DNA of 54,743 nt from Neisseria mucosa (GCF_003044445.1 NZ_POWX01000017.1:1-54743); one strand, 5' to 3'. Counted from the first letter of the stretch, positions 26,104-35,364 are shown. Translations and numbers: made by a program. The notes: generated by a model not told the origin, from the letters alone.

Positions 26104-27888
26104 ATGAGCTTAGTTGAATTAAAAGTGCCCGACATTGGCGGACACGAAAATGTAGATATTATCGCGGTTGAAGTGAACGTAGGCGACACCATCGCCGTTG
26201 ACGATACCCTGATTACCTTGGAAACCGACAAAGCGACGATGGACGTGCCTGCCGAAGTTGCTGGCGTCGTCAAAGAAGTTAAAGTCAAAGTCGGCGACAA
26301 AATCTCCGAAGGCGGCTTGATTGTAGTCGTTGAAGCCGAAGGCGCGGCTGCCGCTCCTAAAGCCGAAGCACCTGCTGCTCCTGCGCAAGAAGCCCCTAAA
26401 GCTGCCGCTCCTGCTCCGCAAGCTGCGCAATTCGGCGGTTCTGCCGATGCTGAGTACGACGTAGTCGTATTGGGTGGCGGTCCTGGCGGTTACTCTGCTG
26501 CATTCGCTGCAGCCGATGAAGGCCTGAAAGTTGCCATCGTTGAGCGTTACAAAACTTTGGGCGGCGTTTGCTTGAACGTCGGCTGTATCCCTTCAAAAGC
26601 CTTGTTGCACAACGCTGCCGTTATCGACGAAGTGCGCCACTTGGCTGCCAACGGCATCAAATACCCCGAGCCTGAACTCGACATCGATATGTTGCGCGGC
26701 TACAAAGAAGGCGTGGTTTCCCGCCTGACTACCGGTTTGGCAGGTATGGCTAAAGGCCGCAAAGTGGACGTTATCCAAGGCGACGGTCAATTTTTGGATC
26801 CGCACCACTTAGAAGTGTCGCTGACTACCGGCGACGTGTACGAACAAGCTACGCCTACCGGCGAGAAAAAAATCGTTGCGTTCAAAAACTGTATCATCGC
26901 AGCGGGCAGCCGCGTAACCAAGCTGCCGTTTATCCCCGAAGATCCGCGCATCATCGATTCCAGCGGCGCGTTGGCTCTGAAAGAAGTACCGGGCAAACTG
27001 CTGATTATCGGCGGCGGCATCATCGGTCTCGAAATGGGTACGGTTTACAGTACGCTGGGTTCGCGTCTTGACGTTGTTGAGATGATGGACGGCCTGATGC
27101 AAGGTGCAGACCGCGATTTGGTGAAAGTATGGCAAAAACAAAACGAATACCGTTTTGACAACATCATGATTAACACCAAAACCGTTGCAGTCGAGCCGAA
27201 AGAAGATGGTGTTTACGTTACTTTTGAAGGTGCGAACGCGCCGAAAGAGCCGCAACGCTACGATGCCGTATTGGTTGCCGCCGGTCGTGCGCCTAACGGC
27301 AAACTTATCAGCGCCGAAAAAGCAGGCGTTGCCGTAACCGACCGCGGCTTCATCGAAGTCGACAAACAAATGCGTACTAATGTGCCGCACATCTACGCTA
27401 TCGGCGACATCGTCGGTCAACCTATGCTGGCACACAAAGCCGTTCACGAAGGTCACGTTGCCGCTGAAAACTGCGCCGGACACAAAGCTTACTTCGACGC
27501 ACGCGTAATCCCGGGCGTGGCTTATACCGCTCCCGAAGTCGCATGGGTTGGCGAAACCGAATTGTCTGCCAAAGCATCCGGTCGCAAAATCACCAAAGCC
27601 AACTTCCCGTGGGCAGCTTCCGGCCGTGCGATTGCCAACGGTTGCGATAACGGCTTCACCAAGCTGATTTTTGATGCGGAAACCGGCCGTATCATCGGCG
27701 GCGGTATCGTCGGCCCGAACGGTGGCGATATGATTGGCGAAATCTGTTTGGCCATCGAAATGGGTTGCGACGCGGCAGACATCGGCAAAACCATCCACCC
27801 GCACCCGACCTTGGGCGAATCCATCGGTATGGCTGCCGAAGTGGCGCTGGGTACTTGTACCGACCTGCCTGCTCAAAAGAAAAAATAA
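26104..27888 (+). CDS. lpdA: Dihydrolipoamide dehydrogenase with N-terminal lipoyl domain (P64k-like)
   Basis: A 594-residue FAD enzyme that reoxidises lipoyl groups of AceF. Unlike enterobacterial Lpd it has its own lipoyl domain (Lys43 in ETDKATMDVP) joined by an Ala/Pro linker to the flavoprotein at about residue 117. This layout is that of the meningococcal P64k protein. FAD motif VVLGGGPGGYSAA, redox cysteines Cys156 and Cys161 (GGVCLNVGCIPSKA), NAD motif IIGGGIIGLEMGTV and the C-terminal HPHPTLGES active-site base are present. Last gene of the pyruvate dehydrogenase cluster. Confidence 0.96.
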   Translation: MSLVELKVPDIGGHENVDIIAVEVNVGDTIAVDDTLITLETDKATMDVPAEVAGVVKEVKVKVGDKISEGGLIVVVEAEGAAAAPKAEAPAAPAQEAPKAAAPAPQAAQFGGSADAEYDVVVLGGGPGGYSAAFAAADEGLKVAIVERYKTLGGVCLNVGCIPSKALLHNAAVIDEVRHLAANGIKYPEPELDIDMLRGYKEGVVSRLTTGLAGMAKGRKVDVIQGDGQFLDPHHLEVSLTTGDVYEQATPTGEKKIVAFKNCIIAAGSRVTKLPFIPEDPRIIDSSGALALKEVPGKLLIIGGGIIGLEMGTVYSTLGSRLDVVEMMDGLMQGADRDLVKVWQKQNEYRFDNIMINTKTVAVEPKEDGVYVTFEGANAPKEPQRYDAVLVAAGRAPNGKLISAEKAGVAVTDRGFIEVDKQMRTNVPHIYAIGDIVGQPMLAHKAVHEGHVAAENCAGHKAYFDARVIPGVAYTAPEVAWVGETELSAKASGRKITKANFPWAASGRAIANGCDNGFTKLIFDAETGRIIGGGIVGPNGGDMIGEICLAIEMGCDAADIGKTIHPHPTLGESIGMAAEVALGTCTDLPAQKKK

Positions 27889-27936
27889 GTGTATTCAGTC
27901 AGTTGAATTAAACTGCTGACATTGCATTTATTAATC

Positions 27937-27967
27937 AAAGGTCGTCTGAATCTTTCAGACGACCTTT
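27937..27967. terminator. Inverted DUS pair ending the pdh cluster
   Basis: AAAGGTCGTCTGAATC and TTTCAGACGACCTTTT overlap in a tight stem followed by T residues, 48 bases after lpd. Confidence 0.7.
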
Positions 27968-28057
27968 TCGTCAAACAGAATATTGTCAGTAATAGTGATT
28001 TCATTAACGATATAATGGATGAACAAGAATGGGTGTCTAAGCTCCAAGTGAGCCATT

Positions 28058-28164
28058 TATAGTGGATTAACTATAAACCAGTACGGCGTTGCCTCGCCTT
28101 GCCGTACTATCTGTACTGTCTGCGGCTTCGTCGCCTTGTCCTGATTTAAATTTAATCCACTATA
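28058..28164. mobile_element. Correia repeat enclosed element (CREE), 107 bp
   Basis: The element is bounded by TATAGTGGATTAA and TTAATCCACTATA and contains the typical internal sequence (GTACGGCGTTGCC, CTGCGGCTTCGTCGCC, AAATCAGGACAAGG on the other strand). Its 107 bp length fits the shorter CREE class without the internal IHF segment. CREEs insert at TA and can supply promoters or RNase III sites. It lies between lpd and trmB in a 467-base gene-free gap. The rest of that gap (28165-28286) shows nothing else I can name. Confidence 0.93.
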
Positions 28165-28285
28165 GTAATGCTTTAAAACAGCAAGCAAACAAGTTCGGTA
28201 GGATTTATACTCTCAACTGCTTGTCCCATTTTTATTCATCAGTTATAAGAACAAACCGTTCGAAGGTTGACCCCATATATTCAGA

Positions 28286-28323
28286 GGTCGTCTGAAACAT
28301 ATCGCAGATTTTCAGACGACCTT
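28286..28323. terminator. Inverted DUS pair upstream of trmB
   Basis: GAGGTCGTCTGAAAC and TTTTCAGACGACCTTT with a loop of about 9 bases. No gene ends just before it, so it may serve only as an uptake site or insulate trmB from the CREE. Confidence 0.5.
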
Positions 28324-28355
28324 TCCCCAGTTTTATCAGATACAAGAAATAATTT

Positions 28356-29063
28356 ATGAACGAAATAACTCCGGATTCTACCGTTCCTGAAGAGCACAAA
28401 CGCTCCATCCGCAGCTTTGTATTGCGCCAAGGGCATATGACTGCGGCGCAGCAGCGTGCCATTGATACGATGTGGCCGCAGTTCGGCATCGATTACCAAG
28501 ATTCCGTGTTGGACTTGAATCAGCGTTTCGGCAGCGACCGTCCTAAGGTGTTGGAAATTGGTTTCGGCATGGGCGTGGCGACTGTTGAAATCGCCAAGCG
28601 CCTGCCTGATACCGACTTTTTGGCGATTGATGTACACGGTCCCGGCGTCGGCAACATTTTGAAATTGATTGAAGAAGAACACATCGGCAATATCCGCGTG
28701 ATGCGGCACGATGCGGTCGAAGTGGTGGAAAATATGCTTTCAGACGACGTGCTCGACGGCATTCACATTTTCTTTCCCGACCCTTGGCACAAAAAACGCC
28801 ATAACAAACGCCGCTTGGTGCAAACACCGTTTGTGCAGAAACTGCTGCCCAAGCTGAAAGTCGGCGGCTATATCCATCTGGCGACCGACTGGGAAGAATA
28901 CGCGCAACAGATGCTGGAAGTGTTGAGCGGTTTTGACAATTTGCAAAATACCGCCGCTGATTACGCGCCTACGCCCGACTACCGTCCCGAAACAAAATTT
29001 GAAGCCCGCGGTAAACGTTTGGGGCACGGCGTTTGGGATTTGGTTTTCAAACGCATCAAATAA
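28356..29063 (+). CDS. trmB: tRNA (guanine-N7)-methyltransferase
   Basis: A 235-residue SAM-dependent enzyme that methylates G46 in the tRNA variable loop. SAM motif LEIGFGMGVATVEIAKRLP lies near residue 68, and FFPDPWHKKRHNKRRLVQ with LATDWEEYAQ are diagnostic for TrmB. It is followed at 19 bases by ribE, likely cotranscribed. Confidence 0.95.
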   Translation: MNEITPDSTVPEEHKRSIRSFVLRQGHMTAAQQRAIDTMWPQFGIDYQDSVLDLNQRFGSDRPKVLEIGFGMGVATVEIAKRLPDTDFLAIDVHGPGVGNILKLIEEEHIGNIRVMRHDAVEVVENMLSDDVLDGIHIFFPDPWHKKRHNKRRLVQTPFVQKLLPKLKVGGYIHLATDWEEYAQQMLEVLSGFDNLQNTAADYAPTPDYRPETKFEARGKRLGHGVWDLVFKRIK

Positions 29064-29082
29064 ACCGATTGGAGAATCTCCC

Positions 29083-29712
29083 ATGTTTACAGGTATCGTC
29101 CAAGGTGTCGGCGAAATCATCGCCATCCGCGAACCGTCCGCCGATTTCCGTACCCATGTCGTCAAGCTGCCCGAAGGGATGACCGAGCATCTGCAAATCG
29201 GCGCTTCCATCGCCAACAACGGCTGCTGCCTGACTATCACTAAAATCGACAGCGATACGGTCAGCTTTGATTTGATGAAGGAAACCTTGGAAAAGACCAA
29301 TTTAGGTCGTCTGAAAACGGGAGATGCCGTCAATCTCGAACGTGCCGCCCGTTTTGGCGATGAAATCGGCGGACACGTCATGAGCGGGCATATCATGACG
29401 ACTACGCAGATTACGCGGATAGAGCGCAGCGAGTTTAACCGCACGGTTTGGTTTGCACTGCCGCCTGAACTCAAGCCCTATATTTTGAGCAAAGGCTTTG
29501 TCGGCTTGGACGGTTGCAGCCTGACCATAGGAGACGTTACCGATACGGAATTCAATGTCCACCTGATTCCGGAAACTTTAACGCGCACCTTGTTCGGCAG
29601 CCGAAAAGAGGGCGATGTCATCAATATCGAAATCGACCCGCAAACCCAAGCCGTTGTCGATACCGTGATGCGCGTGATGGCGCAGCAAAATCCTGTTACA
29701 TCAGGACAATAA
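29083..29712 (+). CDS. ribE: Riboflavin synthase (alpha chain)
   Basis: A 209-residue enzyme that dismutates two 6,7-dimethyl-8-ribityllumazines to riboflavin. MFTGIVQGVGEI at the start (ATG at 29083, after GGAGAATCTCCC) and two homologous lumazine-binding halves are visible: IGASIANNGCCLTIT in the first, LSKGFVGLDGCSLTIGDV in the second. I see no FMN riboswitch upstream, so regulation is probably through the trmB transcript. A DUS occurs inside the gene at about 29305. Confidence 0.95.
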   Translation: MFTGIVQGVGEIIAIREPSADFRTHVVKLPEGMTEHLQIGASIANNGCCLTITKIDSDTVSFDLMKETLEKTNLGRLKTGDAVNLERAARFGDEIGGHVMSGHIMTTTQITRIERSEFNRTVWFALPPELKPYILSKGFVGLDGCSLTIGDVTDTEFNVHLIPETLTRTLFGSRKEGDVINIEIDPQTQAVVDTVMRVMAQQNPVTSGQ

Positions 29713-29722
29713 GGATATATAT

Positions 29723-30589
29723 ATGAAACTCGCCGCTTTTTTGCAAAAAGCCTATTCCGTTTTGAACCGTCTTGATTTGGTGTTGCCCGAAGAACCCGGC
29801 AAAACCGACTGGAACGCTTTGGCATACCGTTGGCACAGCGTTGGTAAAAAAGGGATTTTGGAGAGCCTGCCAAACCCGCATACATTCCCGCTTGACCGTC
29901 TGGCTGCCGTCGGGACGCAAACCGAAAAGCTCAAACGCAATACCGAGCAGTTTTTGGCAGGCCGATCCGCGAATAATGTTTTGATGAGCGGCTCGCGCGG
30001 AACGGGCAAATCCTCGCTGGTCAAAGCTCTGTTGCACGAATATGCCGACCAAGGGCTGCGCCTGATTGAAGTTGATAAGAGCGATTTGGTCAACCTACCC
30101 GCGCTGCTTTCCTTGTTGAAAGACCGTCCCGAAAAATTCATCGTATTCTGTGATGACCTATCGTTTGAAACCGGCGATGAAACGTATAAAGCTTTGAAAA
30201 CCGTATTGGATGGCGGTTTGTCGCAAAGATGCAGCAACGTATTGGTGTACGCCACCTCCAACCGGCGCCACCTGATGCCTGAATATATGGATGAAAACGG
30301 CGGTACGACGGGCATACGCGGTGAAATCCATCAAAAAGAGGCCGTTGAGGAAAAAATTTCCCTGTCCGACCGTTTCGGCTTGTGGTTGAGTTTTTATCCG
30401 TTCGATCAAAACGACTACCTTCAAGCGGTTGAAAATTGGTTGGATGATTTCGATGTGAATTTTGATGAAACGGCACGCAAGGCAGCGTTGCAATGGGCGC
30501 AAATGCGTGGCAGCCGCTCGGGGCGTTCGGCTTGGCAGTTCGCGTGCGATTGGGCAGGGCGTTTGCCGGAACAACGGATTTTGGATTGA
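29723..30589 (+). CDS. DUF815-family AAA ATPase
   Basis: A 288-residue P-loop ATPase. Walker A GSRGTGKSS lies at residues 90-98, a Walker-B-like FCDDLSFETGD follows near 150, and YATSNRRHLMPEYM resembles sensor 1. These match the DUF815 family, whose function is undefined. It begins 10 bases after ribE with AAGGATATATAT before the ATG, so it is likely the third gene of the trmB-ribE unit. Confidence 0.85.
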   Translation: MKLAAFLQKAYSVLNRLDLVLPEEPGKTDWNALAYRWHSVGKKGILESLPNPHTFPLDRLAAVGTQTEKLKRNTEQFLAGRSANNVLMSGSRGTGKSSLVKALLHEYADQGLRLIEVDKSDLVNLPALLSLLKDRPEKFIVFCDDLSFETGDETYKALKTVLDGGLSQRCSNVLVYATSNRRHLMPEYMDENGGTTGIRGEIHQKEAVEEKISLSDRFGLWLSFYPFDQNDYLQAVENWLDDFDVNFDETARKAALQWAQMRGSRSGRSAWQFACDWAGRLPEQRILD

Positions 30590-30701
30590 GGTTTTCAGAA
30601 ATATGCCTGCCGTACTGAAATCTGCGAGAGGGTAAGGGTAGGCAAAGCTTTTTCCGGTTCAATTTCTTCCAACAGCATCGCTTTGAATCGCCATATCGTT
30701 C

Positions 30702-30739
30702 AAAAGGTCGTCTGAAACAGGATTTCAGACGACCTTTTT
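30702..30739. terminator. Inverted DUS pair between convergent genes
   Basis: AAAGGTCGTCTGAAACAG and GATTTCAGACGACCTTTTTG separate the DUF815 gene and the convergent Spy-like gene, and can terminate both. Confidence 0.7.
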
Positions 30740-30766
30740 GTACGGATAAATCAGGAAAGCGATATG

Positions 30767-31195
30767 TCAGCGAAGGCAGGAAGAGAGCCAAAGCTGGCGT
30801 TGGCGCGGATTGAGCAGGTGGTAGAAGCGGTGTTGGATTTCCAATTCTTCCACAGCGAAATCCATGCTCGACAAGTAGCGGGTTTCGACGTAATCGCGCG
30901 CGTTGTTTTGATCGAAATTATCTGCCGCAAGGATTTTCATAATGACTTGGCGGCGGTTGCGGTCTGTGCGGACGAGTTTACGGTATGCCTTGTCCGATGC
31001 CTGTTTGTAATCATTGCGGATGCGGCGCAAGGCATTGTGTTGGTCTTGCGTCAGATTAAGGGAGCGGATGTCGCAATTGGCTTGAAAATCGTCCAGCTTG
31101 ATATATTGGGGACCGGCGTGCGTGGGGTTGACAGCCATCAGTAGCGCGACCGATAGTGAACAGAGGGGTAAATAAGATTTGAATCTGGCAGACAC
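30767..31195 (-). CDS. Spy/CpxP-like periplasmic protein
   Basis: A 142-residue protein with a cleavable signal peptide (Ala cleavage near residue 27, NPTHA/GPQ). The start is GTG at 31195, preceded by AGGAAAACGCT. The mature part is helical and highly charged, with LTxxQ-like motifs LTQDQ and LNPRQ, as in periplasmic Spy/CpxP proteins that act as chaperones or in envelope stress. Two cysteines (Cys41 region and near the C-terminus) could form a disulfide. The family assignment is moderate. Confidence 0.65.
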   Translation of the reverse strand: MSARFKSYLPLCSLSVALLMAVNPTHAGPQYIKLDDFQANCDIRSLNLTQDQHNALRRIRNDYKQASDKAYRKLVRTDRNRRQVIMKILAADNFDQNNARDYVETRYLSSMDFAVEELEIQHRFYHLLNPRQRQLWLSSCLR

Positions 31196-31262
31196 AGCGT
31201 TTTCCTAGTTTCCGTAACCGCGCAAATATACCCGATTAGCGTGTGAAAGGCAGTATCCCTCC

Positions 31263-31353
31263 AGTTAACTTTTGTTAACTTCATATCTTTATTTTATTTC
31301 TGTTAAAACATATCGTTAACCAATAATTATCTATGCATATGCTTACTTTTGTT
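31263..31353. promoter_or_regulatory. Cluster of GTTAAC motifs upstream of rpe
   Basis: GTTAACTTTTGTTAACTT at 31264-31281 is a direct repeat, with further GTTAA-type copies near 31302, 31315 and 31350. The 255-base gap between the divergent Spy-like gene and rpe is AT-rich and otherwise gene-free. The repeats could bind a regulator of either gene; this is inference. Confidence 0.3.
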
Positions 31354-31450
31354 AAATATTAATAATGCATGGTTAGTGTTGACTGGGGCGTTGGTGGTAG
31401 AATACGAAAAATTATCCGTTTATCAAACCACACCAGCCGACTGGATTTCT

Positions 31451-32134
31451 ATGAACCAAAAATTCCGTATTGCGCCCAGTATCTTATCCGCCGATTTTGC
31501 CCGTTTGGGCGAAGAGGTAACGAAAGTTATCGAAGCGGGAGCAGATCTGATTCATTTCGACGTGATGGACAATCATTATGTGCCGAACCTGACTTTCGGC
31601 CCTATGGTCTGCGCGGCGTTGAAGCCTTATGCGACTGTACCGATTGATGTGCATCTGATGGTCGAACCTGTTGATGATCTGATTCAGGCATTTGCCAAAG
31701 CAGGGGCTTCGATTATCACGTTTCATCCTGAAGCCAGCCGCCATATCGACCGCAGCCTGAGCCTGATTAAAGACGCAGGCTGTCAGGCAGGATTGGTGTT
31801 GAATCCGGCAACTCCCGCCTACGTTTTGGAAAACGTATTGGATAGGCTGGACATGGTATTGCTGATGTCGGTCAACCCCGGATTCGGCGGTCAGAGCTTC
31901 ATCCCGCACACTCTTGAAAAAATCCGCCAAGTGCGGACAATGTTGGATCAGTACGAAGCGCAAAGCGGGCGGCACATCGCTATCGAAGTTGACGGCGGCA
32001 TCAAAACCGACAATATCGCTGCCGTCGCGGCGGCGGGCGCCGATACTTTTGTGGCTGGTTCGGCAATTTTTGGCAAGCCGGACTATAAAGCTGTGATTAC
32101 CGAGATGCGCGGACAACTGGCGCAACTTGGTTGA
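31451..32134 (+). CDS. rpe: Ribulose-phosphate 3-epimerase
   Basis: A 227-residue TIM-barrel enzyme interconverting ribulose-5-P and xylulose-5-P. I chose the ATG at 31451 (MNQKFRIAPSILSADFARLG); the open frame extends further but without homology. HFDVMDNHYVPNLTFGP, DVHLMVEP, MSVNPGFGGQSFIP and VDGGI are the metal- and phosphate-binding segments. The length fits the family. Confidence 0.95.
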   Translation: MNQKFRIAPSILSADFARLGEEVTKVIEAGADLIHFDVMDNHYVPNLTFGPMVCAALKPYATVPIDVHLMVEPVDDLIQAFAKAGASIITFHPEASRHIDRSLSLIKDAGCQAGLVLNPATPAYVLENVLDRLDMVLLMSVNPGFGGQSFIPHTLEKIRQVRTMLDQYEAQSGRHIAIEVDGGIKTDNIAAVAAAGADTFVAGSAIFGKPDYKAVITEMRGQLAQLG

Positions 32135-32221
32135 GTCGGCTTTGAAGTCGTCTGAAAACAAACGTAGCAGATTTTGCGAAAAGCAAAATCATCATGTAGA
32201 TATAGATTTTGAGGTTTTATT

Positions 32222-32542
32222 ATGAAAAATTATTGGTTTCAAAAAAGTTTGAAATTTGTTGCGGTAGCGGTTTTTGCAGTATCTCCGCTGACCGTGTCAG
32301 CGCATGGGATGCATAAGCACAAACCTTTATCATTGGAAGAATTGCCGGAAATCTGCCGCCAATATTTCGCGCGCGCAGATGTATGCTATAAAAAAGCAGG
32401 CAAGAAAGCCGATTTCCAACGCAACAATACGAAATTTTTATTCCAAGCATTGCCTGCGGCGGATTTGGGACAACGGCAACGTATGTGTCAAATTGCGATG
32501 GATTCGTTCAAAGAGAAAACAAGCAATCTTCATTGCGAATAG
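32222..32542 (+). CDS. Small secreted DUF5339-like protein
   Basis: A 106-residue protein with a signal peptide cleaved near VSA/HGM. The mature part has four cysteines (CRQYFARADVCYKKAG, MCQIAM, HCE) and is basic, resembling the neisserial DUF5339 proteins of unknown function. The cysteines suggest disulfides in the periplasm. It starts 87 bases after rpe in a monocistronic setting. Confidence 0.7.
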   Translation: MKNYWFQKSLKFVAVAVFAVSPLTVSAHGMHKHKPLSLEELPEICRQYFARADVCYKKAGKKADFQRNNTKFLFQALPAADLGQRQRMCQIAMDSFKEKTSNLHCE

Positions 32543-32650
32543 GATTGCCCGTCTTTTTTCAGACGGCGCTTGTATGAAAACAGGCTGCACAAAACTGTTT
32601 TGTATGGTAAAGTTTGCTTTTAATAACTCGGCGGTTTAAAGCCGTCATTC

Positions 32651-32762
32651 AGGGGCTGTTTGAATTTAAAATCAGATTGGTTGGAAACGCTGCATTGTTT
32701 GCGCGGCGTATTTCGAGAAACAGGCGGTTTGCCTGTCTGGTTTTAAATTCAAGCAGCCCTTT
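32651..32762. repeat. About 110-bp element with 25-bp terminal inverted repeats
   Basis: Left end GGGGCTGTTTGAATTTAAAA and right end TTTTAAATTCAAGCAGCCC are near-perfect inverted repeats extending about 25 bases, enclosing about 60 bases with an inner stem ACAGGC-GGTTT-GCCTGT. It has no coding capacity. It could be a small non-autonomous element or a very long transcript hairpin just before hisZ. I do not recognise a named family. Confidence 0.6.
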
Positions 32763-32795
32763 GCGTTTACAAAAACAGATAGAAGGTAGATTCCC

Positions 32796-33947
32796 ATGCA
32801 ATCTTGGCAGCTTCCCGAACATGTTGCCGATGTGTTGCCGACCAACGCCCGACAGTTGGAAAGCGCGCGAGAGCAGTTATTGACTTTGTTCCGAGTGCAC
32901 GGTTACGAGCTGGTACAGCCTCCGCTGATGGAATACAGCCATTCCCTGCTGACGCACATTGACGCGGGTTTGTCTTTGAAAACCATTTTGGTGGTCGATC
33001 AGCTGAGCGGTCGGCAGCTAGGCATCCGCGCCGATATTACGCCGCAAGTTGCGCGTATCGATGCGCATCTTTTGTCCGCCAATCAAGGGATTAACCGATT
33101 GTGTTACGCAGGTCCTGTGTTGCACGCGCGGCCGGAAGGTTTGCTCAATATGCGCGAACCTTTGCAGGCGGGGGCGGAGATGTATGGTTTCGCCGACATC
33201 AGAGCGGATATCGAATTGATTGACTTGATGCTCAAAAGCATGAAGATTGCCGATATGGGCGAGGTTTTGCTGTCGTTGGGGCACATCGGCGTATTCCGCG
33301 CTTTGTCCGATGCGGCGCATTTGGATGCGGAGCAGTCCAAAACGCTGCTTGCTTTGATGCAGGATAAAGATACCGAGGCGGTTGAAGTGCAGGTTAAGGC
33401 TTGGAAGCTGGACGGTATGTGGGCAAAAGCATTCTCGCTGCTGCCGCGTCTGTATGGAGGACGGGAAGTGTTGTCCGCCGCACGCGAACGATTGCCGGAT
33501 TTGTCTGCGGTCGGCAGCGCGTTGGACGAGTTGCAGGCAGTATGCGACGCCTTCCCGAATCAGAAAGTCCATATCGATTTGTCCGAACTGCGCGTCGATA
33601 ATTACCACACGGGCTTACTGTATGCCGCATACGGTTCCAATTTCCATGACGCGGTTGCACGGGGCGGGCGTTATGATGGATTGGGCGAATATTTCGGTCG
33701 TGCGCGTCCGGCAACGGGATTCAGTTTCGACTTGCGCAGCTTTATCGGACGTTTGCCCGCCATTGAGCGACAGCCCGTCGTGTTGGTCGATGCGGATGAT
33801 GCCGAAGTGGCACGCGAAGCAGTCGAAGCTTTGCGTGAACAAGGGCAGTGTGTCGTGATCGACTACGGTATCGGACACAACGCTTCGGAAGAGATTACAG
33901 GTCGTCTGAAAAAGTCGGACGGCGTTTGGCAGGTTGAGAAACTTTAA
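32796..33947 (+). CDS. hisZ: ATP phosphoribosyltransferase regulatory subunit HisZ
   Basis: A 383-residue paralogue of histidyl-tRNA synthetase without aminoacylation activity. It completes short-form HisG and gives histidine feedback control. Class II synthetase-like segments are PPLMEYSHSLLTH, IRADITPQVARI, LCYAGPVLHARPEG and ARGGRYDGLGEYFG. The length and the lack of a full anticodon domain fit HisZ, not HisS. A DUS is inside the 3' end (about 33898). It is followed by purA after about 100 bases. Confidence 0.93.
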   Translation: MQSWQLPEHVADVLPTNARQLESAREQLLTLFRVHGYELVQPPLMEYSHSLLTHIDAGLSLKTILVVDQLSGRQLGIRADITPQVARIDAHLLSANQGINRLCYAGPVLHARPEGLLNMREPLQAGAEMYGFADIRADIELIDLMLKSMKIADMGEVLLSLGHIGVFRALSDAAHLDAEQSKTLLALMQDKDTEAVEVQVKAWKLDGMWAKAFSLLPRLYGGREVLSAARERLPDLSAVGSALDELQAVCDAFPNQKVHIDLSELRVDNYHTGLLYAAYGSNFHDAVARGGRYDGLGEYFGRARPATGFSFDLRSFIGRLPAIERQPVVLVDADDAEVAREAVEALREQGQCVVIDYGIGHNASEEITGRLKKSDGVWQVEKL

Positions 33948-34052
33948 ATACCCATTCATAGCGGATTAAATGCAAATCAGGGTAGGGCGCAAAGCCGTCT
34001 TGGTTTGAGGTTGATTCACGATAATTTTTTAATATTAATAGGTTATATGGCT

Positions 34053-35351
34053 ATGGCTAAAAATGTTGTAGTAATCGGCGCCCAGTGGGGCGATGAAGGC
34101 AAAGGTAAAATCGTTGACTGGCTGGCGGAAGAAACCAGCGGTGTCGTGCGTTTCCAAGGCGGACACAATGCTGGGCACACTTTGGTCGTCGGCGGCAAGA
34201 AAACCATTTTGCGCCTGATTCCAAGCGGTATCCTGCATGAAAGTCTCGACTGCTTCATCGGCTCGGGCGTTGTCGTTTCCCCCGAAGCATTGTTGGGCGA
34301 AATTGACGAATTGAACGCAGCAGGCGTGAAAAACGTCGAAGGTCGTCTGAAAATTGCGCCGACCTGCCCGCTGATCCTGCCTTACCATATCGCGCTTGAC
34401 CAAGCCCGCGAAGCTTCTCGCGGCAAAGGTAAAATCGGCACGACCGGCCGCGGTATCGGCCCTGCCTACGAAGACAAAGTGGCACGCCGCGCCATCCGTG
34501 TCGTCGATTTGCTGCATCCTGAAAAACTGCGTGAAAAACTGGATGCCATCCTTGCCTATTACAATGTCCAACTGCAACATCTGCACAATGCCGAGCCGGT
34601 TAAAGTGGAAGACGTGATGGCGGTTATCGAAAAAGTCGCGCCGCGCATTACGCCGATGATTACCGACGTATCCCGCGTGTTGAACGAGAAAAACCAAAAC
34701 GGCGAAAAACTGCTGTTTGAAGGCGCTCAAGGTACGCTGTTGGACATCGACTACGGCACTTACCCCTTCGTTACCTCGTCCAACTGCTTGGCGGGAGCCG
34801 CTTCCGCAGGCGCGGGCGTAGGTCCGCAAATGCTGGATTATGTTTTGGGCATCGTCAAAGCCTATACCACGCGCGTCGGTTCAGGTCCGTTCCCGACTGA
34901 ATTGTTTGACGAAGTCGGTGCAGGTTTGGCAGAACGCGGACACGAATTCGGTTCCGTAACCGGTCGCGCACGCCGCTGCGGTTGGTTTGATGCCGCCGCC
35001 CTGAAACGCTCCATCCAAGTTAACGGCATTTCCGGTATGTGCATCACCAAGCTGGATGTAATGGATGGTATCGAAACCATCAATATCTGCGTCGGCTACG
35101 AATTGCCCGACGGCAGCAAAACCGACATCCTGCCTTGCGGTTCCGATGCGGTAGAAACCTGCAAACCGATTTACGAAACCATGCCCGGCTGGAGCGAATC
35201 GACTTTCGGCGTAAAAAGCTACGACGCATTGCCTGCAAACGCCAAAGCATATTTGAAACGTATCGAAGAAGTCTGCGGTGCGCCGGTCGCCATCGTCTCT
35301 ACCGGCCCCGACCGCGAAGAAACCATCGTTTTGCATCATCCGTTCGCATAA
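34053..35351 (+). CDS. purA: Adenylosuccinate synthetase
   Basis: A 432-residue GTPase joining IMP and aspartate in AMP synthesis. GAQWGDEGKGKIVDWL, GHNAGHTLVV, GTTGRGIGPAYEDK and the C-terminal STGPDREETI are signatures. Of two in-frame ATGs at 34047 and 34053 I chose the second (MAKNVVVIG), which gives the usual family length; AGG at 34040-34042 fits both. A DUS is inside the gene at about 34341. Confidence 0.95.
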   Translation: MAKNVVVIGAQWGDEGKGKIVDWLAEETSGVVRFQGGHNAGHTLVVGGKKTILRLIPSGILHESLDCFIGSGVVVSPEALLGEIDELNAAGVKNVEGRLKIAPTCPLILPYHIALDQAREASRGKGKIGTTGRGIGPAYEDKVARRAIRVVDLLHPEKLREKLDAILAYYNVQLQHLHNAEPVKVEDVMAVIEKVAPRITPMITDVSRVLNEKNQNGEKLLFEGAQGTLLDIDYGTYPFVTSSNCLAGAASAGAGVGPQMLDYVLGIVKAYTTRVGSGPFPTELFDEVGAGLAERGHEFGSVTGRARRCGWFDAAALKRSIQVNGISGMCITKLDVMDGIETINICVGYELPDGSKTDILPCGSDAVETCKPIYETMPGWSESTFGVKSYDALPANAKAYLKRIEEVCGAPVAIVSTGPDREETIVLHHPFA

Positions 35352-35364
35352 TGGTTTGATTGTA

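Noticed and set aside
28019..28063. 15-codon frame running into the Correia element
   Set aside because: Too short, no ribosome-binding site, ends in the TAG created by the CREE terminus.
29083..29095. FMN riboswitch before ribE
   Set aside because: Only 19 bases separate trmB and ribE and no RFN-type conserved stems are visible.
33955..33985. Possible partial Correia element before purA
   Set aside because: AGCGGATTAAATGCAAATCAGGG only loosely resembles a CREE end and has no inverted partner.
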